From Dallia pectoralis (taxonomy: Eukaryota; Chordata; Actinopteri; Esociformes; Umbridae): a stretch of DNA of 64,000 nucleotides. This document shows, piece after piece, positions 56,601-62,600 of this stretch. Below the pieces are notes generated by a model. That model was given only the letters and a program-made list of their open reading frames with translations, ran no database searches and had not been told where the DNA came from. How positions within the stretch are numbered: the first letter of the stretch is position 1; every line of letters begins with the position of its first letter. The position numbers and the translations under genes were made by a program. The stretch lies in assembly GCA_029465975.1 (NCBI GenBank), contig CM055728.1:26907660-26971659 (forward strand). The letters are read 5' to 3'.

Positions 56601-59600
56601 ACCGCAGGCCTACGACCGCAACACTGTGGTAACCATGTCTGGAGACGACCATCCCCGGGCCTTTGTGCTGGATGAGTGTCAGGAGTGAGTGGAACCTGTG
56701 TAATATTGTGCTGGATGAGTAGAACATGTCTGATATTGGGCTGGACGAGTGGAACCTGTCTAATATTGTGCTGGACGAGTGGAACCTGTCTAATATTGTG
56801 CTGGACGAGTGGAACCTGTCTAATATTGTGCTGGACGAGTGGAACCTGTCTAATATTGTGCTGGACGAGTGGAACCTGTCTAATATTGTGCTGGATGAGT
56901 GGAACCTGTCTAATATTGTGCTGGACGAGTGGAACCTGTCTAATATTGTGCTGGACGAGTGGAACCTGTCTAATATTGTGCTGGATGAGTGGAACCTGTC
57001 TAATATTGTGCTGGACGAGTGGAACCTGTCTGATATTGTGCTGGACTAGTGGAACCTGTCTAATATTGTGCTGGACGAGTGGAACCTGTCTGATATTGTG
57101 CTGGATGAGTGGAACCTGTCTGATATTGTGCTGGATGAGTGGAACATTCAACTGAAGACTTGTCATATTTTCTGGGTGAAACGGCAGCTGTTTGGAGCCC
57201 TTTTTCATTTAACAATCTAGTCATACACATGATCACCCTGCTGTTCTACTATTTCATATCGGCTGTTAATCTTCTGATTTGTATAAAGGTATGTCTAACT
57301 TCCCCTGTTTCTCGTTGCGATCTCCTCTGCTAGTCTGATGTTCTGGACTAACTGGAACGAGCAGTCTCCCAGTATCATGCGTGCCAGTCTATCTGGTGCC
57401 AACATGCTGGTGATTATCGGGGACGACATTCGTACCCCCAACGGCCTGGCAATAGATCACCGCGCCGAGAAGCTCTACTTCTCCGACGCCACGCTGGACA
57501 AGATAGAGCGCTGCGAGTACGATGGCAGCAACCGCTTCGTGAGTGCCCGTTGTTAACTGTGTCCTTTGGTATCACCTCTGTCATCTCATTTTGCTGACAT
57601 GAGCTACTATATTACTATATTATATATATATTTATATTACACTGATGAGCTATATACTTTACTCATAAGTGAAGTGAATAATGTTCATCATCTCCTAACT
57701 TTGGCAATAATGTTTTGGCTCATCAGTGTGTATGTAGAGTCCTCGGGTGTAGAGTTTTATTTTCTCTCATTAAACCGTTTGATTTGTTTTCATTTATTCA
57801 AATATGATCTCTCCGTTTCTACGGTGACAGTGTTGCGCTGTCACTGAAACAAATCCCTGTCTACTCCAGTTGTTTACTGTGAGGTCCGTGTTTCCAACTG
57901 ACCATGTCGCTTCCCCCTACAGGTGGTTGTGAAGAACGAGCCGGTTCACCCGTTTGGCCTGGCTGTGTATGGGGACTACATCTTCTGGACTGACTGGGTG
58001 CGCAGGGCCGTGCTCAGGGCTGACAAGTTTTTCGGCAGAGACATGAGGCTGTTGAGAAATGACATCCCCCAGCAGCCAATGGGAATCATCGCTGTGGCCA
58101 ATGACACCAACAGCTGTGAGTGGTTAAATCTCTCGATCAGAGCTGGGGTGGCTAAATGGCCCAATCACACACTTTGATCTAGTCTTAGGCAAATCTAACC
58201 CATACTGCATTGTTCTGTTTTGTGTTCTGATCTGCCTCAAACCTGGGTTTTCCTAAGCGAACTAACTGGTCTCATAACTGTTTTAATTGACGTACTGAAT
58301 GTGCATGAAACTACTTACGTCGGTAGTAAGTGTGAAATCGGCTAGACGGTTAAATGGCTTTGTTGATCCTAGGTGAGTTCTCCCCCTGTCTCAACCACAA
58401 TGGCGGCTGTCAGGACCTGTGTCTGCTCACCTCAGACGGGAGGGTGAACTGTAGTTGCCGTGGAGACCGCAGACTCTTGGAAGACAACAGCTGTTCAGGT
58501 GAGAGGTGGCGAGGGACAGCTTTTTAATTTAAGCGCTCGAACCGAATGCTAACTGTGATGCCGGCACAGAGAATCAGTCCAAGTGTTGGCCTCATCCTCT
58601 GCCTCATCCTCTGCCTCATCCTCTGTCTCATACTCTGTCTCATACTCTGTCTCATACTCTGTCTCATACTCTGTCTCATACTCTGTCTCATACTCTGTCT
58701 CATACTCTGTCTCATACTCTGTCTGATACTCTGTCTCATACTCTGTCTCATACTCTGTCTCATACTCTGTCTCATACTCTGTCTCATACTCTGTCTCATA
58801 CTCTGTCTCATACTCTGTCTCATCCTCTGTCTCATCCTCTGTCTCATCCTCTGTCTCATCCTCTGTCTCATCCTCTGTCTCATCCTCTGTCTCATCCTCT
58901 GTCTCATCCTCTGTCTCATCCTCTGTCTCATCCTCTGTCTCATCCTCTGTCTCATCCTCTGTCTCATCCTCTGTCTCATCCTCTGTCTCATCCTCTGTCT
59001 CATCCTCTGTCTCATCCTCTGTCTCATCCTCTGTCTCATCCTCTGTCTCATCCTCTGTCTCATCCTCTGTCTCATCCTCTGTCTCATCCTCTGTCTCATC
59101 CTCTGTCTCATCCTCTGTCTCATCCTCTGTCTCATCCTCTGTCTCATCCTCTGTCTCATCCTCTGTCTCATCCTCTGTCTCATCCTCTGTCTCATCCTCT
59201 GTCTCATCCTCTGTCTCATCCTCTGTCTCATCCTCTGTCTCATCCTCTGTCTCATCCTCTGTCTCATCCTCTGTCTCATCCTCTGTCTCATCCTCTGTCT
59301 CATCCTCTGTCTCATCCTCTGTCTCATCCTCTGTCTCATCCTCTGTCTCATCCTCATCTCATCCTCTGTCTCATCCTCTGTCTCATCCTCTGTCTCATCC
59401 TCTGTCTCATCCTCTGTCTCATCCTCTGTCTCATCCTCTGTCTCATCCTCTGTCTCATCCTCTGTCTCATCCTCTGTCTCATCCTCTGTCTCATCCTCTG
59501 TCTCATCCTCTGTCTCATCCTCTGTCTCATCCTCTGTCTCATCCTCTGTCTCATCCTCTGTCTCATCCTCTGTCTCATCCTCTGTCTCATCCTCTGTCTC

Positions 59601-62600
59601 ATCCTCTGTCTCATCCTCTGTCTCATCCTCTGTCTCATCCTCTGTCTCATCCTCGGCCTCATCCTCGGCCTCATCCTCGGCCTCATCCTCGGCCTCATCC
59701 TCGGCCTCATCCTCGGCCTCATCCTCGGCCTCATCCTCGGCCTCATCCTCGGCCTCATCCTCGGCCTCATCCTCGGCCTCATCCTCGGCCTCATCCTCGG
59801 CCTCATCCTCGGCCTCATCCTCGGCCTCATCCTCGGCCTCATCCTCGGCCTCATCCTCGGCCTCATCCTCGGCCTCATCCTCGGCCTCATCCTCGGCCTC
59901 ATCCTCTGTCTCATCCTCTGTCTCATCCTCTGTCTCATTCTCTGCCTCTGTCTCTGCCTCTGTCTCTGCCTCTGTCTCTGCCTCTGTCTCTGCCTCTGTC
60001 TCTGCCTCTGTCTCTGCCTCTGTCTCTGTCTCTGTCTCTGCCTCTGTCTCATCCTCTGCCTCATCCTCTGTCTCATCCTCATACCGTCCTCCTGACTCCT
60101 CCAGCCCTGAACACATCGTGCGGCAGTGTGGACGACTTTGAGTGTGGCAACGGGGACTGTATTAACTACAGCCTGACGTGTGACGGCATGTCCCACTGCA
60201 AGGACAAGTCAGATGAGAAACAGTCCTACTGCGGTGAGTGTCTGCCGTGAGCGTCTGCCGTGAGCGTCTGCCGGGGCGTCTGCCGGGGCGTCTGCCGGGG
60301 CATGTTGGATGCTTGTGCCGTGTTGGACCGCTGGACATGGCTGTTCTAATGTTTATCTTCCATTGTTTAGCGAACCGCCTGTGTAAGAAAGGATACCGGC
60401 GCTGTACCAATGGACGATGCATCGGCAACATATTCTGGTGTGACGGGACGGACGACTGTGGCGATCACTCTGACGAGCTGCCCTGCAACAGTATGTCTGT
60501 CTGTGTCTGTGTGTGTTTGGAGGGGTGTGTATAATGTGTGCCTACATGTGAATACATTGTCTGTGTGTGTTGGTGCCAGTGTGTGTATCTCATTGGTTAC
60601 GTGTGTGTGTGTTTGTGTGTGTTGGTGCCAGCCTGTGTGTCTCATTGGTTACGTGTGTGTGTGTTGTTGCCAGCCTGTGTATCTCATTGGTTACGTGTGT
60701 CTGTTGGTGCCAGCCTGTGTATCTCATTGGTTACATGTGTGTGTTCTCTAGTGACCCAGTGTAAAGCCGGTGAATTCCAGTGTCGAGACAGTAACTGCAT
60801 CTCCAACTCCAGCCGCTGTGACCAGGTGGTAAACTGTGAGGACGCCAGTGATGAGATGAACTGTCGTAAGTGTACAAGCGGTCTTAACATGTCGGATATC
60901 ATCCCTGTATCTTAATACATGGAACAAATGGAAACCTGTAATGTGTACATGAAAAGACCTGGACGTTATTAAGACTTCTTTGCCAGGTACTAGAGACCTG
61001 GAAAGGTTCTAGAGATCTTTTGAAAAAAGTTCTAAGAGCTGGAAGTTCTAAAGACTTCTCGGCCAGGTTCTAGAGACCTGAAAAGGTTTTAAAAAACTTT
61101 TAAATGAAGTTCTTAAGGTACACAGTAAATACTGAGATGAATTGTGCTATATAAATAAACTTGCTTGCTTGCTGGGTCAATACAAGCTGTCTTCAAATGT
61201 CTGATATTGTCCCTGTGTCAATAATAAAGAATCTGCGAGGTGTCTTCACATGTCAGATATCATCCCTGTGCCAATACAAGCTGTCTTCACATGTCAGATA
61301 TCATCCCTGTGCCAATACAAGCTGTCTTCACATGTCAGATATCATCCCTGTGCCAATACAAGCTGTCTTCAAATGTCTGATATTGTCCCTGTGTCAATAA
61401 TAAAGAATCTCCGAGGTGTCTTCACATGTCAGATATCATCTCTGTGCCAATACAAGCTGTCTTCACATGTCAGATATCATCCCTGTGCCAATACAAGCTG
61501 TCTTCACATGTCAGATATTGTCCCTGTGCCAATACAAGCTTTCTTCACATGTCAGATATCATCCCTGTGCCAATACAAGCTGTCTTCACATGTCAGATAT
61601 CATCCCTGTGCCAATACAAGCTGTCTTCACATGTCAGATATTGTCCCTGTGCCAATACAAGCTGTCTTCACATGTCAGATATCATCCCTGTGCCAATACA
61701 AGCTGTCTTCACATGTCAGATATTGTCCCTGTGGCAATATTAAAGAATCAACTGTTCACACCCTCAACATAACTAATGTTCAGCTTCATTAATTACATTT
61801 CTAAAGAAGAGCTCGAAAATGAGGTCTAATCAGTGATCAGTGATTCAATCTTCCATGAGCAACATAAATTGGGATATTATGAGTATTTTGAACAAATATG
61901 CATTTAATCTTCTAGTCCCAGACTTACAATTATGCAAGATATTTTTTTTCCGTTTTGATCAGTTTGCGGTGTATAAATATTATTTTAAAATAATGAAGTT
62001 CTGATCCCACAGCCATCTGCTTCAACAGATAAGGACCTGCAGCATAAACTAGTTGCCTAGTAACCTGTTATATCTGTGTGTGTGTGTGTGTGTGTGTAAT
62101 GTTTCTGAACACGCAATACATTAGCTCCCAAATAATTCTAATCACTTGGGGTTCAGGAGTACAGGACATGCCTTCCATGAGCCCCTCTGCCTGTATCTGA
62201 CCCCGTAACTCTTTCTGCGTGTCACTGATGTCTGTAATGTTTTGGTTCCCCAGCACCCACAGACTGTTCCCGCTACTTCCGTCTGGGCGTGAAGGGGGCC
62301 AACTTTCAGAGCTGTGATAGGACCACATTGTGCTACCTGCCCTCCTGGCGCTGTGACGGAAACAACGACTGTGGTGACTTCTCAGACGAGAGGAACTGTC
62401 CAGGTAAACGGCAGTCAGACAGACAGAACTACAGACAGACAGAACAACAGACAGCAAACAGACTTGCTGCTTTTCTAAATAGTTCATGATTCCTTTTCAA
62501 CCCTGTGAGCATTACCTTGAAGCTGACTGAGAGCCATTATCAGCCAGGTTTACTCAACTTGAACTGTCCCCTGGAGATTATTGCACAGGCATTGAAGCAT

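Noticed and set aside
58524..60141. 530-codon open frames on both strands (acidic EDETEDE and hydrophobic LILCLILC)
   Set aside because: A 12-bp tandem repeat keeps all frames open. It lies in an intron between an EGF exon and the CR11 exon.
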